Source: Gambelia wislizenii
Taxonomy: Eukaryota > Chordata > Lepidosauria > Squamata > Crotaphytidae
DNA length: 64,000 bases
NCBI GenBank assembly: GCA_030847615.1
Contig: JAUMIR010000015.1
Location: forward strand, 5,535,501 to 5,599,500
Direction: 5' to 3'
The translations under genes and the position numbers were made by a program. Shown one piece after another: positions 36,901 to 42,244 of this stretch (position 1 is the first letter of the stretch; each line of letters begins with the position of its first letter). The notes below the pieces were generated by a model that saw only the letters and a program-made list of their open reading frames with translations, ran no database searches and had not been told where the DNA came from.

Positions 36901-39286
36901 TAACTGTTTAATTATTTGAACTAGAAATAAAGCTTCTTCTGTTTTCCTACTAAAGTCCACGTACACTGGCTTGAGGAAGCTATTTTGATTCTCTCTGGGA
37001 TAGAGAAGGGGGGTTGGTGAGACTTTAGTGGGATGGGTAGTTCCACAGAATCTTGCACAGTTTCCCATTGCGCTGTGTGGAAAGGGGATAGACTCAGCAG
37101 GTGGTGGCAGAAGATACTGAAGAGAGACATAGTTCCAAGGGATTTTTAGGCCAGAGAAACCCCCGAGAGTGTGTCTCAGATTGTACAAACACACGAGTCT
37201 TCCTTCCCCTCTCTGTGATGGTGTGAATGCACAGAGAGGAAGGAGGGCTGTGAGCCATAGTGGCAGCTAGTTTTGGAACCAACGTGGGCAGGAATACTGA
37301 CTAAAGGAGATCTTTCTGGCTCAAGATCAAAGCAGAAAGGCATCTGGAGTTGTAGCTGGCATGAGCCACCTAATGTTCTTGAGATGTTTTCTTTGACATC
37401 TTCTGTAAGTCCCTAACTGGTATAGCCAATAGCCAGGAATTATGGGAACTGGAAAACATGTGGGAGGTAGTGAGCATCAGCTTTTTTATTTAATTTATAT
37501 CCTGCCTTTCTCCCAATATGTGACCCAAGGCTAACCATGTGAATTAAAACAAAATACAGTTAGCACTATGAACAGTATAAAAGTTTTTTAAAAAAGTATC
37601 ATACTAAAAACAGTAATTTAGAACAGTTTTTAAAAGGCAGATAAAATATAGTAGCAATGATACGAATACAAATACAACACAACTCGGTTTAAACACCTTC
37701 TGCACCACACAGTTAAAATGGTCAAAGGCCTAGGGAAGCAGAAAGATCGTTGCCTGTTGGCAGAAAGAGAGAAGGGACCAAGCTAGCCTTCTGTGGAAAG
37801 AAATTCCAGTCTGGGAGTAGCCACGGAGAAGCCACTAAGAAGGCCCTCTCTGTGTCCTCAACAAATGTGCCTGTGATGGTGGTGGGATGGAGAGAAAGCC
37901 CTCCCTAAATGATCTTAACTTGGTCAGGCTCATACTGGTAGACAGTCTGGACTCAAGCTGAGTAGGACTTTAGAGGTCATAAACCATCTTGAAGGTGGAG
38001 CTCTAAGGCAGGGACGGGCAACTGTGGAAGGCTAGGGCGCTGCATTAGTTCCCTCCGAAGCGGACTGCATCCTCCACTTCCTCTGTTTCCACTGAATATA
38101 CAGTTGTCCCTTCATATTTGCTGGGGTTTGCTTCCAGGACCCCCTGTGGATACCAAAATCCGTGAATACTCAAGTCCCATGATACGCAATGGCATAGCAA
38201 AATGGTCTCCCTTATATAAGATGGCAAAATCAAGATTTGCTTTTTGGATTATTATTTTTTAAAGAAAATTTTCCCAAGCTGTGAATACTTAAATCCATGG
38301 ATACCAAATCCATGGATACGGAGGGACAACTGTGTGTGTATTTACTCGAATGACTCCAAATGCCTTCTAGGAGACATGGGAGGCATTTTACCAGAGTTTG
38401 AGGCTTTTAGGGTCAGGGGAGGCTCACAATGCCCTCTACATTTTTTAAAAATGTAGTTCTTTGACCCCTGGGAGGGCCTCCACATCTCCTAGAGAACATT
38501 TTGAAGCAAAAGCTTTTTTTCAAAATCTTGGGAGCTTGGGGGCCACAAAAAACAGCCCTGTGGGCCACAGGCCACACTTTGCCCATTCCTGCTTTAAGGT
38601 AAGAAAAACCAGCCTCCACACTGCTCTAACCATGTCTTCCAGGTAGGAAAGTGGCAGCACAAGGGATGAACAGAAGCTGGGGAGGGCAGGAGGGGTGAAA
38701 AGTGAGGACTGAATCACTTCCCTCCACGAACTCAGTGTCCCTGGGAAATTTCATAATTTCTGGCTTGGAATTCTTGTGCTTTCCTATGAGTAAGTCCTCA
38801 ATAACTGCAGTGGGACTTGCTTCCAAATAAACCTGCCTGGGATCAGGCCCCTGGTGTTTAAGCCCCCATCTTAAAGCATCGTTCCACTTCCTTGGTATTT
38901 TAACACCCACAACACCACAATCCAACTGCAGTGGCCACTGCCTGTCATTTGCCAATATGGGTGTATGTGAGAGAGACAGATGAACTATGAGAACGGCCAA
39001 CTACAAAAATGAAGTTTTGGCTTCCTGCCAGAGCCAAGGAACACGGTGAGGGAACCGCAGTAGACAGGAGACATAAATATTCCACAGCCCCAGATTCAAC
39101 TGAGCAAATGGCCAACCCCAGCAGGCACACCCACCTTTACTCTCCCAGTAGCGACGGTAAAGGATGTAGAAGATGGCACAACCAGCCGGGATCCCGAGGG
39201 CCAGAGCCACCTTCTGCAGGGTGGTCAAACTGTTCCAGCAGCTCCGTTCGCTGACTAAGGTCCCCATGACAGCCGAGGAGGGGGCA
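1334..39286 (-). CDS. TDRKH: TDRKH gene, coding exons joined (Tudor and KH domain protein)
   Basis: In mammals TDRKH is a mitochondrial-outer-membrane scaffold of the germline piRNA pathway: its Tudor domain binds dimethyl-arginine tails of PIWI proteins and it recruits the pre-piRNA trimming machinery. Here eleven minus-strand exons (39286 down to 5516) join in phase into about 558 residues: membrane anchor (about 17-39), KH1 (about 58-110, GRQG loop 72-75), KH2 (about 130-185, GRGG loop 144-147), an acidic linker, and an extended Tudor domain (about 310-480). Length and exon order agree with the mammalian protein of about 560 residues, as I recall it. A further exon (about 2034-1334) is proposed. 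One junction uses a GC donor. Introns are filled with retroelements, the largest being 15.1 kb. Identity is firm from residue-level similarity in every domain; the C-terminus is uncertain. Confidence 0.93.
2170..2372. mobile_element. hAT-type non-autonomous element, perfect 8-bp target duplication
   Basis: Ends are CAGTGCAACTCAAAG and CTTGAGAAACACTG, an imperfect inverted repeat of the Charlie-like hAT type. It is flanked by the identical octamer TCCTAATG at 2162-2169 and 2373-2380. It has no coding capacity. It overlaps the upstream part of the open frame proposed as the TDRKH terminal exon and supplies two decoy splice acceptors (exon starts 2298 and 2223). Confidence 0.85.
2715..3425 (+). 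mobile_element. CR1 LINE, 5'-truncated 3' end
   Basis: Plus-strand fragment with the C-terminal part of CR1 ORF2 (motif [18 protein letters not shown], then [20 protein letters not shown]). It continues through the 3' UTR (CAGTGGAACATGCCACC, CTGGATGGCC) to the family's terminal TATGATTCTAT repeat. The reverse-transcriptase core is absent and the frame is broken, so it is inactive. Confidence 0.9.
3758..3938 (+). mobile_element. CR1 LINE 3' end fragment
   Basis: Only the 3' UTR is present: GGAAGTGGAACACACTGCCT through TTCCTGCATGGCAGAATGAG, ending CAACTCTATGATTCTATG. Confidence 0.88.
3940..5400. other. TDRKH last intron, no further gene recognised
   Basis: This stretch between the last recognised TDRKH exon and the proposed terminal exon was checked on both strands for a short C-terminal exon of the mammalian type. 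None was convincing. A diverged MITE-like end lies near 5285-5400 (CCCAGCATTCC, ACATCTGGAAGGCCAC). Confidence 0.5.
5516..5612 (-). CDS. TDRKH: TDRKH exon 12 (conserved C-terminal motif)
   Basis: Residues 527-558 plus one base of codon 559: [32 protein letters not shown]. The LTLSCVSLS motif matches the conserved C-terminal LSC-LSLS motif of TDRKH. The acceptor is CTCCCTAG at 5613 and the donor is TCAG followed by GTGATC at 5515 (phase 1). In mammals only about 17 more residues follow. If the donor is not used, the frame reads on for 32 codons to a stop near 5418, giving a possible short alternative C-terminus. Confidence 0.87.
6341..6445 (-). CDS. TDRKH: TDRKH exon 11
   Basis: Residues 492-526: [20 protein letters not shown], then [15 protein letters not shown]. 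The [11 protein letters not shown] segment corresponds to the conserved element that ends the Tudor region in the family. The acceptor is CTTCCAG at 6446. The donor was placed at GAG followed by GTGACC (6340) because this gives the best length agreement; an alternative phase-0 donor (CTG followed by GTTAGT) lies about 30 bases further on, and transcript data would be needed to choose. Confidence 0.85.
6815..6936. repeat. Tandem duplication, unit about 59 bp
   Basis: Two adjacent copies of a unit that reads GAGCCATTTTCACCCC, a C-run, CATTTT, an A-run, GATTTTGGGCTTCTG. They differ by a few bases, mostly in the homopolymer lengths. It lies in the TDRKH intron between 6446 and 7751 and has no coding meaning. 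Confidence 0.8.
7355..7482 (+). mobile_element. CR1 LINE 3' end fragment
   Basis: Reads TAGAGGCTGGATGGCCGTCTG through ATTCCTGCATGGCAGAATGC and ends CTCCATGATTCTATG. TDRKH intron. Confidence 0.85.
7752..7903 (-). CDS. TDRKH: TDRKH exon 10 (Tudor C-terminal strands)
   Basis: Residues 441-491: [51 protein letters not shown]. This closes the extended Tudor fold. The acceptor is CCAACAG at 7904 and the donor is CAG followed by GTAGGG at 7751. Entry phase 1 and exit phase 0 agree with the neighbouring exons. Confidence 0.92.
8477..8706. mobile_element. Tigger-type MITE, 230 bp
   Basis: Terminal inverted repeat CAGTTGTCCCTCTGTATCCA at the left and its complement at the right (GGAACAACTA with changes), flanked by TA on both sides as for Tc/mariner-Tigger elements. 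The interior is an imperfect palindrome. Same length as the copies at 41058 and 59199. Confidence 0.88.
8839..8995. mobile_element. hAT-type MITE, diverged copy
   Basis: Shares TAGTGCTACTCAAAATGGTGG and the internal CAGTACTGGTCCTTGGCAC with the elements at 2170 and 48406. The right end is degraded, so the boundary is approximate. Confidence 0.6.
9010..9640. other. TDRKH intron sequence with no assignable element
   Basis: A 179-codon open frame on the plus strand (9095-9634) is antisense to TDRKH and lacks low-complexity-free coding character or homology that I recognise. I regard it as chance. Confidence 0.5.
9651..9715 (-). CDS. TDRKH: TDRKH exon 9 (Tudor, short exon)
   Basis: A 65-nt exon found by matching the missing segment between exons 8 and 10. 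It encodes [20 protein letters not shown] plus Ala (residues 420-440), with Arg419 split across the upstream junction. The acceptor is TTCTCCAG at 9716 and the donor is GCCG followed by GTGAGT at 9650. Both phases (2 in, 1 out) fit the neighbours, and the peptide matches the family at this position. It is too short to be seen as an open frame by itself. Confidence 0.9.
10105..10258. repeat. Left part of an unclassified dispersed repeat, interrupted by DIRS and L1
   Basis: Begins GTTAACAAAGCCTCTGATAA and matches 29297-29450 of this window with many substitutions. The remainder of the same repeat resumes right of the DIRS element (16346-17310) and right of the L1 (24432-24520). See the copy at 29290-30020. 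Confidence 0.7.
10418..10680 (+). mobile_element. tRNA-derived SINE inserted in the DIRS left terminus
   Basis: A-box-like GTGGCGCAGTGGTTAAATG and B-box-like AGTTCGATTCC are followed by a body (TAGGTCGGTAAAATGAGTAC) and an A/T-rich tail of ACTA repeats. Removing it restores the DIRS inverted repeat (AACAGTC joined to GCACTCTCACC), which shows it inserted after the DIRS. A second copy lies at 28965. Confidence 0.85.
10790..10885. repeat. DIRS internal complementary region
   Basis: The first half (TGTGTGAATTCACAGAAGACC to GGTTACAGGTAAGCAA) is the reverse complement of the left terminus at 10259-10315. The second half (CATCTTCTTTGTGGTCTCTG, AATACACACAGTGG) repeats the outer end of the right terminus. 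In DIRS elements this junction templates completion of the termini and marks the circular intermediate. Confidence 0.8.
11100..12080 (-). pseudogene. DIRS tyrosine recombinase remnant
   Basis: The N-terminal core-binding signature [12 protein letters not shown] is followed by a YKWKCF-like segment, then the segment [15 protein letters not shown] and [11 protein letters not shown], all familiar from DIRS recombinases. The catalytic arginine region that should follow is replaced by unrelated residues, and I could not find a clean HxxR-Tyr motif. Degraded coding sequence. Confidence 0.7.
12812..13560 (-). pseudogene. DIRS reverse transcriptase / RNase H remnant
   Basis: The RT core is readable across two frames: [13 protein letters not shown] and [14 protein letters not shown] (about 13440-13290), then the catalytic box [13 protein letters not shown] (YIDD) and the downstream [19 protein letters not shown] and [12 protein letters not shown] stop precedes the SIDLKDA motif and a frameshift separates it from YIDD, so no functional polymerase is encoded. 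Confidence 0.85.
15136..15384. repeat. 83-bp tandem repeat inside the DIRS element
   Basis: Three units start at 15136, 15219 and 15302, each beginning CCGTA and containing AGCCACCAC and GTGGACAA. The period, 83, is not a multiple of three, so the repeats shift the reading frame of the ORF they interrupt. Confidence 0.8.
15513..16052 (-). pseudogene. DIRS gag-like ORF
   Basis: A 179-residue open frame with a cysteine/histidine cluster: [41 protein letters not shown]. This spacing is characteristic of the N-terminal (gag-like) ORF of vertebrate DIRS elements. The N-terminus is low complexity. It is upstream of the RT in the element's orientation, as expected. Confidence 0.75.
16346..17310. 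repeat. Middle part of the unclassified dispersed repeat
   Basis: Starts GTTTGCCTACAACAGGCAAG, resembling 29560-29990 (shared GCCTACAACAGGCAAGGTAA, GCATGCATGAACAG-like, TTAAAAAAGCA, TTTCATTTGTGCATATTGTT). It contains a MITE at 16745-16951. After about 16990 the similarity fades. The segment 17110-17260 carries several related GTGCAGGAAA/TGTGCAAAA motifs. Confidence 0.65.
16745..16951. mobile_element. Palindromic MITE (family also at 52565 and 59026)
   Basis: Ends TCCACACTATGCAAATAATC and AAACTGGATTGTGTAGTATG are inverted. The interior carries TTTGTAGTTTTACAAGG and GCCAAAGAGTGCTGG, shared with the copy around 60170-60310. Confidence 0.7.
18115..18232. repeat. Short tandem repeat in the L1 5' UTR
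   Basis: Units of roughly 40-45 bp share GGCTTGACAAGCAGACGG or GGCTTGGCAAGCAGACGG followed by AGGAGCAGACG. Tandem units in 5' UTRs are common in L1 promoters (family knowledge). Confidence 0.65.
18936..19130. repeat. TA/CA microsatellite cluster in the L1 5' UTR
   Basis: Long (TA)n at 18941-18981 and mixed TA and CA tracts to 19130, just before ORF1. Confidence 0.85.
19173..20059 (+). pseudogene. L1 ORF1, disrupted
   Basis: The N-terminal coiled coil ([37 protein letters not shown]) is followed by RRM-like and C-terminal segments ([15 protein letters not shown], then [18 protein letters not shown]). A TAA at 19635 interrupts the frame, which continues in phase ([19 protein letters not shown]) to about 19725. 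There a one-base slip moves it to another frame, ending at 20059. Confidence 0.85.
20211..23995 (+). pseudogene. L1 ORF2 (endonuclease and reverse transcriptase), disrupted
   Basis: The endonuclease begins [14 protein letters not shown] and includes [17 protein letters not shown] and ISDHNPI. The frame slips at the A-run near 20395-20420, stops at 21037-21039, and resumes ([16 protein letters not shown] segment after two small shifts). RT motifs follow: [26 protein letters not shown] and [11 protein letters not shown], the last having FTDD where the family normally has FADD. A further frameshift is near 22610, a TGA at 23099, and the C-terminal domain runs to 23995. Not functional. Confidence 0.92.
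24525..24648 (-). mobile_element. CR1 LINE 3' end fragment
   Basis: Minus-strand CR1 tail: GCTGGAAGAGATCACAAGGG, TGCCATGCAGGAATACACAC, GGCCATCCAGCCTCTG. Confidence 0.87.
24860..25032 (-). CDS. TDRKH: TDRKH exon 8 (Tudor core)
   Basis: Residues 362-418 plus two bases of codon 419. It contains the Tudor barrel: [40 protein letters not shown] and [13 protein letters not shown]. The aromatic residues (Trp-Tyr, Tyr-Tyr, Phe) with Asp are those that form the methyl-arginine cage in Tudor domains. The acceptor is TCCTCAG at 25033 and the donor is AG followed by GTGAGA (24859). The following intron is 15.1 kb and holds the DIRS and L1 insertions. Confidence 0.93.
25181..25340 (-). CDS. TDRKH: TDRKH exon 7 (extended Tudor, N-terminal part)
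   Basis: Residues 308-361: [20 protein letters not shown], then [20 protein letters not shown] and [14 protein letters not shown]. This is the staphylococcal-nuclease-like N-terminal strand set of an extended Tudor domain. The acceptor was fixed at CCCCAG (25341-25346) because only this site restores frame with the phase-2 donor of the previous exon; the stronger-looking TCTTCAG upstream would shift the frame. The donor is CCG followed by GTAAGT (25180). Confidence 0.9.
25497..25640 (+). mobile_element. tRNA-derived SINE, partial
   Basis: Shows ATGGTGTAGGGGTTTAAGTG (A-box region) and the body CACAGAAACCCACTGGGTC, CACACTCTCTCAGCCTCAG. The 3' part is truncated. Confidence 0.75.
25641..26240 (+). 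mobile_element. tRNA-derived SINE copies interrupted by a CR1 insertion
   Basis: One SINE body covers 25655-25830 (CAGGGTTTGAATCACTG as B-box). The next begins near 25830, is interrupted at about 25868 and resumes at 26094 (CAGCCACGGGAACCCACTG, CATTCTCTCAGCCCCAG). The interruption is a CR1 3' end at 25865-26093 (TTCCACCTAAACATTAGGAA through TTATGATTCTATG), so the CR1 is younger than the SINE. Confidence 0.75.
26480..27005. repeat. Dispersed repeat of LINE-like type, class uncertain
   Basis: A/T-rich end with repeated TTAAAAACA motifs, then GGTGCTGCTACAGAGAAGGC and ATAGGCCAAGACCAGGACCC. The same order of motifs occurs at 37470-37995 and partly at 28330-28440 and 35458-35640. It resembles the 3' region of an L2/CR1-like LINE of reptiles, but I cannot fix the class. 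Confidence 0.55.
27030..27367 (-). CDS. TDRKH: TDRKH exon 6 (KH2 end and acidic linker)
   Basis: Residues 196-307 plus two bases of codon 308. It begins [20 protein letters not shown], matching the helix that follows KH2 in the mammalian protein. The remainder is a low-complexity linker rich in Ser, Pro, Glu and Lys with no recognisable fold; linker sequence is poorly conserved in this family. The acceptor is CCTACAG at 27368 and the donor is CAGAG followed by GTAGGC at 27029, phase 2. Confidence 0.88.
28523..28677 (-). CDS. TDRKH: TDRKH exon 5 (KH2)
   Basis: Residues 144-195. The acceptor is CCCACAG at 28678; the first bases complete Gly144, giving the GRGG loop followed by [17 protein letters not shown] short glycine/acidic insert ([10 protein letters not shown]) precedes [20 protein letters not shown], the final KH2 strand and helix. 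The donor is GCCAAG followed by GTGAGG (28522). The small acidic insert is a few residues longer than in the mammalian protein. Confidence 0.92.
28965..29236 (+). mobile_element. tRNA-derived SINE
   Basis: Second copy of the family at 10418: GCCCTGGTGGTGCAATGGTT (A-box), ACAAGTTCGATCCC (B-box), AGGTAGGTAAAATGAGTACC, and a tail of AAATA repeats. Confidence 0.85.
29290..30020. repeat. Second copy of the unclassified dispersed repeat
   Basis: Begins TGTTAATAAAGCTTCTGACA and ends near ACACATTGACTTTGTTCACTG. The parts at 10105-10258, 16346-16990 and 24450-24510 follow the same order with many substitutions. The two ends show weak inverted similarity (TTAACAAAG and GAACAAAG read inward), hinting at a DNA transposon. 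No coding region is visible. Confidence 0.6.
30189..30378 (-). CDS. TDRKH: TDRKH exon 4 (KH1 end, KH2 start)
   Basis: Residues 81-143 plus one base of codon 144. It completes KH1 ([20 protein letters not shown], then [20 protein letters not shown]) and begins KH2 ([11 protein letters not shown]). The acceptor is TTTACAG at 30379 and the donor is ATTG followed by GTAATT at 30188. The split Gly codon is the first residue of the KH2 GxxG loop, completed by the next exon, which shows the two exons belong together. Confidence 0.92.
30730..32650 (-). mobile_element. CR1 LINE, 1.9 kb, 5'-truncated
   Basis: The largest CR1 in the window. Minus-strand ORF2 pieces: [20 protein letters not shown] and [20 protein letters not shown] (32406-31903), the catalytic [14 protein letters not shown] (FADD, about 31610) with [19 protein letters not shown] before it, and [20 protein letters not shown] to the C-terminus. 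Stops and frameshifts separate the pieces. The 3' end at 30730 has the CR1 terminal ATTCTATGATTATGG. TDRKH intron, sense orientation. Confidence 0.92.
32676..32893 (-). mobile_element. tRNA-derived SINE, near complete
   Basis: Minus-strand copy of the SINE ending GTCGGAAACGACTTGAAGGC-type (seen as CTTCAAGTCGTTTCCGAC at 32687). Its B-box region reads GGATTCAAACCCTG on the plus strand, and the tRNA-like head lies at the right end. It abuts the truncated 5' end of the CR1. Confidence 0.82.
33000..34600. other. TDRKH intron, mostly anonymous sequence
   Basis: Only a MITE-like palindromic segment near 34250-34380 (AGCCCAGCAGTTGCTGC, GGGAGTTGCAGTCCAACAGC) was recognised. No coding exon with splice sites was found on either strand. 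Confidence 0.5.
34610..35430 (+). mobile_element. Probable solo LTR of an endogenous retrovirus or LTR retrotransposon
   Basis: An isolated promoter-plus-poly(A) unit without adjacent coding sequence: TATA box GGGTATAAATATG (34981-34993) and poly(A) signal AATAAA (35239-35244), followed by a T/G-rich segment. The spacing of about 255 bases from TATA to AATAAA suits a U3-R-U5 organisation. Exact TG and CA termini and the target duplication were not identified, so the limits are approximate. Confidence 0.4.
35458..35640. repeat. Fragment of the LINE-like dispersed repeat
   Basis: Carries TTTAATTTATATCCTGCCTG and the A-rich segment also found at 37490. It ends about 120 bases before TDRKH exon 3. 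Confidence 0.6.
35767..35873 (-). CDS. TDRKH: TDRKH exon 3 (KH1, first half)
   Basis: Residues 45-80, from [16 protein letters not shown] through the KH1 core [19 protein letters not shown]. The acceptor is TGTGCAG at 35874-35880. The GxxG RNA-contact loop is GRQG at residues 72-75. The donor reads CAG followed by GCAAGT (35766-35761), a GC rather than GT donor with an otherwise perfect consensus. The next exon begins with LRKDTQARI, exactly the continuation expected for the KH fold, so this really is the splice site. Entry phase 1, exit phase 0. Confidence 0.92.
35890..37470. other. TDRKH intron 2, anonymous sequence
   Basis: No exon or complete element recognised. Short MITE-like motifs (ACTACATTTCCCAGTATC at about 36450; ATCTGGAAGGCATTAGG at about 36302) recur elsewhere in the window. 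Confidence 0.45.
37470..37995. repeat. LINE-like dispersed repeat, longer copy
   Basis: TTTAATTTATATCCTGCCTT, then TCTCCCAATATGTGACCC, TTCCAGTCTGGGAGTAGCC and AGGACTTTAGAGGTCATAAA, in the same order as at 26480-27005. Class uncertain (L2/CR1-like). Confidence 0.6.
38009..38591. mobile_element. hAT-type element with a Tigger MITE nested inside
   Basis: Left end CAGGGACGGGCAACTGTGG, right end ACTTTGCCCATTCCTG, imperfectly inverted. Flanking octamers are CTCTAAGG (38001-38008) and CTTTAAGG (38592-38599), 7 of 8 identical. A 232-bp Tigger MITE (38101-38332) lies inside. The interior holds GGGCCACAGGCCACAC and has no coding capacity. Confidence 0.75.
38101..38332. mobile_element. Tigger-type MITE, 232 bp
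   Basis: CAGTTGTCCCTTCATATTTG at the left and GGAGGGACAACTG at the right. TA precedes it; the right TA is mutated to TG. Inserted into the hAT element 38009-38591. Confidence 0.88.
39135..39286 (-). CDS. TDRKH: TDRKH first coding exon (membrane anchor)
   Basis: The exon starts after a T-rich acceptor ending CACTTAG (39287), has 19 nt of 5' UTR, and the ATG is at 39267-39265. It encodes residues 1-44 and one base of codon 45. The peptide opens [19 protein letters not shown], followed by the hydrophobic stretch [18 protein letters not shown] and a basic RRY. This is the N-terminal signal anchor that places TDRKH in the mitochondrial outer membrane in mammals. The donor is AAAG followed by GTGGGT (phase 1). 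I chose this ATG because the homologous protein starts at the same place and no upstream in-frame ATG lies between the acceptor and it. Confidence 0.92.
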
Positions 39287-39289
39287 CTA

Positions 39290-40550
39290 AGTGGGAAACG
39301 GAAGAACTTCCTTAGCAGCAGCTCTCCACTGGAGAGGGAGACCAAGTACAGCATCTCAGCAGGTCACGGAGAGGATCTGCCAGCCCTCAGCAGTGCTAGG
39401 TAAGGGCAAAGCTTTGTCCTCAGACAGAAGCAAACCGGCTGCCCAAGAAAAGGCTTTGCTTCCAAGCACTACATGCAGACAGGCCTGCAGCAAACCTGAC
39501 TGCCCCGGGTAAAGATTCCCCCTCCACCTCTCATCAGCAGAAGGAAAGCAGGGCAAGATGCCAAGTTTGGCATTTCAGAGGAATTGAGCTGCATGGGGAT
39601 GAAAAAAATCAATTTTGTTTGGGTAGCAAGCTTTACGGCAATAAGTTCTGCCGGAACACAGTGGGAGTCCTGCCATCACAGATGGAAGTGCCCTGTAACC
39701 TGGCATCAGAGCTTGAATAAGTTAATTTTTTGGACCACATTTCCCTGATTTCCCCTGCACCCCACCACCAACATGGCCAGTCTCCCTACTTTGTATGTCC
39801 TTGGCATCTAGCACTTATATATAATGCCTTGGTACATGGAGGTTCTGTACATACGGTAACTAGAAACACAAAGGAGCAATCTTTGAAGGATCAGGTCATC
39901 TAGGTCCATCTAGGCAAGCCATTTCTCTCATGGCCAGCTAGTTGCTTCAGTTGCTGCAAGTACTGTATAGCATGAAGGTCCCTGGCTCCCCACCCCTGAA
40001 CTGGTATTAAATAAATAAATCACTGACTATGAATGTTTGGTCACCCTAATCATTGATGTCTTAACACCACCATAATCAACGAACTTCACCAAACCAAGTA
40101 GAAATTAGTTCCGTAGGCTCCTCCCCACACCACATGAAACATGATTGAAATTGATGGTTGACAACGTGGGACAGAGTTGTGACTGATAGGTTCTTCTCTT
40201 GTTCTGGTGAGAACAAGAGGAGAGTTTCTTGTGCAAGGCAAGCCCTGACATCAAACTCCTGTGGAGTCTTGCTCCAGGCTCTATTACCTCTTTCTCTACA
40301 CTAGCACTGAGGAACCCTCTACCCTCCAGATTTCTGGAGTACAATCCCAATATTTTCTTATCAATGAGGCTTCTTGGAATTGAAGTCCAAACTATTTGGA
40401 AGGCTGAAGATTCCCTTCCTATGATGTACTGCTCTCTACAACATGCCAACTCCCACATTGTTATAATTCTACTATATTGATCTGTTGCCTGCCGTCAGCC
40501 ATTCCATTAGGCTGCAGTAGAGGAAGAAAAGGTTGGCTTAGCTCCATGAC
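39290..40550. other. TDRKH first intron, anonymous sequence
   Basis: No further exon recognised. The 5' UTR exon predicted from the promoter at 44.7 kb must lie upstream, so this is intronic if the promoter assignment holds. Confidence 0.4.
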
Positions 40551-40556
40551 CTAAGA

Positions 40557-40953
40557 CAGTGATGGGCAACCTTTTGAGCTTGGTGTGTCAAACTTTGCCA
40601 AAAAACTAACCATAACTCGGGTGGTGTGTCACTTTGAGGAAAAAAATTTAGGGAGGCGGGGGGTGGAGGAAAGTAGCGACCGGGGCTTCGAAGCCCCCAT
40701 CACCACTTTAGGGAGAGTAAGAGGGGGGAGAAAAGTGGCGACCAGGGCTTCGAAGCCCAGATCCCCACTTTAGGGAGGGTGGGAGGTGGAGGAAAGTGGC
40801 GACCGGGGCTTTGAAGCCCCAATCACCACTTTAGGGAGGGTGGGGGTGTGTGAAACATCCTTCTCAGCCTGCAGCCAGCTCAGCGGCTGCGTGTCATCAG
40901 AAATGGCTACGCGTGTCAGTGCTGACACGCGTGTCATAGGTTCGCCATCACTG
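40557..40953. mobile_element. hAT-type element, 397 bp, perfect 8-bp target duplication
   Basis: Ends CAGTGATGGGCAACC and GGTTCGCCATCACTG form the inverted repeat. The octamer ACCTAAGA is identical at 40549-40556 and 40954-40961. The interior has three tandem units (about 70 bp) of GGAAAGTGGCGACCGGGGCT, TCGAAGCCC, CACTTTAGGGAGGGTG type. Related to the 1168-bp element at 45670. Confidence 0.92.
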
Positions 40954-41057
40954 ACCTAAGAGAAGCCTTGCTGGATACGACTAAGCAGCTATTAAAACAC
41001 CATCCCATTTTCAACACACTGGCTATCCAAAAAGCTCTCATGAAGGCAACAATATTA

Positions 41058-41287
41058 CAGTTGTCCCTTCACATTCACTGGGGTTTGGATCCAGGACCCC
41101 CTGTGGAAACCAAAATCCGTGAATACTCAAGTCCCATTATATGCAATCACATAGCAAAATGGTGTCCCTTATATAAGATGGCAAAATCAAGGTTTGCTTT
41201 TTGGATTATTATTTTTTTAAGAATATTTTCAAGCCGTGAATACTTAAATCCATGGGTACCAAATCCATGAATGTAGAGGGACAACTG
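41058..41287. mobile_element. Tigger-type MITE, 230 bp
   Basis: CAGTTGTCCCTTCACATTCA at the left, AGAGGGACAACTG at the right, TA on both sides (41056-41057, 41288-41289). Confidence 0.9.
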
Positions 41288-41637
41288 TACTTTGTTCTAA
41301 ACTCAGCAGGTTCTGATGCTCACAGATAGTATGCTGTGAAACATGAGGGTTCTATTTTTCCAACATGAGTCATACCTCTCTATCTTCTGTTAACCTGACC
41401 AATCTTACACACTGTACTCAGAAGCCCCATTCCAGATTGGTTCCTATAGAAGTCTTCCCCAATCTGGTGCCTGCCTGGTACGTCAGACTATTACTGCCAT
41501 GATCCTGAAGCTAGTTGGAATTGCAGCCTTAAAAGATTTATATTCCATGTGCTAGACAGATGTGCCCCCAAATTTACTACTGATCATTAGTTTTTGTGAA
41601 GTTTACTGTGAGATCATTCACTGTAAATTGTCTAAAC

Positions 41638-41784
41638 TAGTGCTTCTTAGGCTACTTGATTTAGGAGACTGGCAATTACTCCTCCTCTCCACATGTGCCA
41701 GGTACCAGCACCTTATTTTTGCCCATTGGCTACAACTGTTTGCTTCTTGGAAACTTGCTAGGAACCACTACTTCAATAGAATTG
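41638..41784. mobile_element. hAT-type MITE, 147 bp, perfect 8-bp target duplication
   Basis: Reverse-oriented relative of the element at 2170 (TAGTGCTTCTTAGG; GTGCCAGGTACCAGCACC; TTTTTGCCCATTGGCTAC). The octamer GTCTAAAC is identical at 41630-41637 and 41785-41792. Confidence 0.85.
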
Positions 41785-42039
41785 GTCTAAACCACACTTG
41801 CTTTTGTCTGTCCTGTCAGCAAATAACTTCTGGTAACTTCTTTACCCAAAATACTCCAACATCATTTTGTGTATTTAAAGTACTGTCTTTGACTTAGTTC
41901 CATCCAAATATATTAGATAGGCAGAATACCAGCTGGCTGCTTCACTTTGTCAATGTACTGAACTAGAGTCATTCTTCCACATTTGCAAATTAAGCGTACG
42001 TGGATTTGATTAGTTGTGGATTACTAAATATTTTATCTC

Positions 42040-42241
42040 TAAGCGTTTTCTAGGTCCTCCAGTGTGATTCTATCATATGCATCTGCCAGAAATTGATCAT
42101 AAAGTCACACTGGAGGACTTAGAGATTCCTAGAGAGAATATTTGTAGGTCCTCCAGCATGATTCTATGGTTAACTTCCACGTTTCCCCCACTTTTGCAGG
42201 GGTTCATCACCCCTAACCCCACAAAAGTTGAGGGCCAGCTG
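42040..42241. mobile_element. Tigger-like element, degraded
   Basis: The right end (ACCCCACAAAAGTTGAGGGC, CAGCTG then TA) matches the 522-bp element at 47684. The interior repeats AGGTCCTCCAGTGTGATTCT-like segments in direct and inverted orientation. The left boundary is unclear. Confidence 0.5.
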
Positions 42242-42244
42242 TAC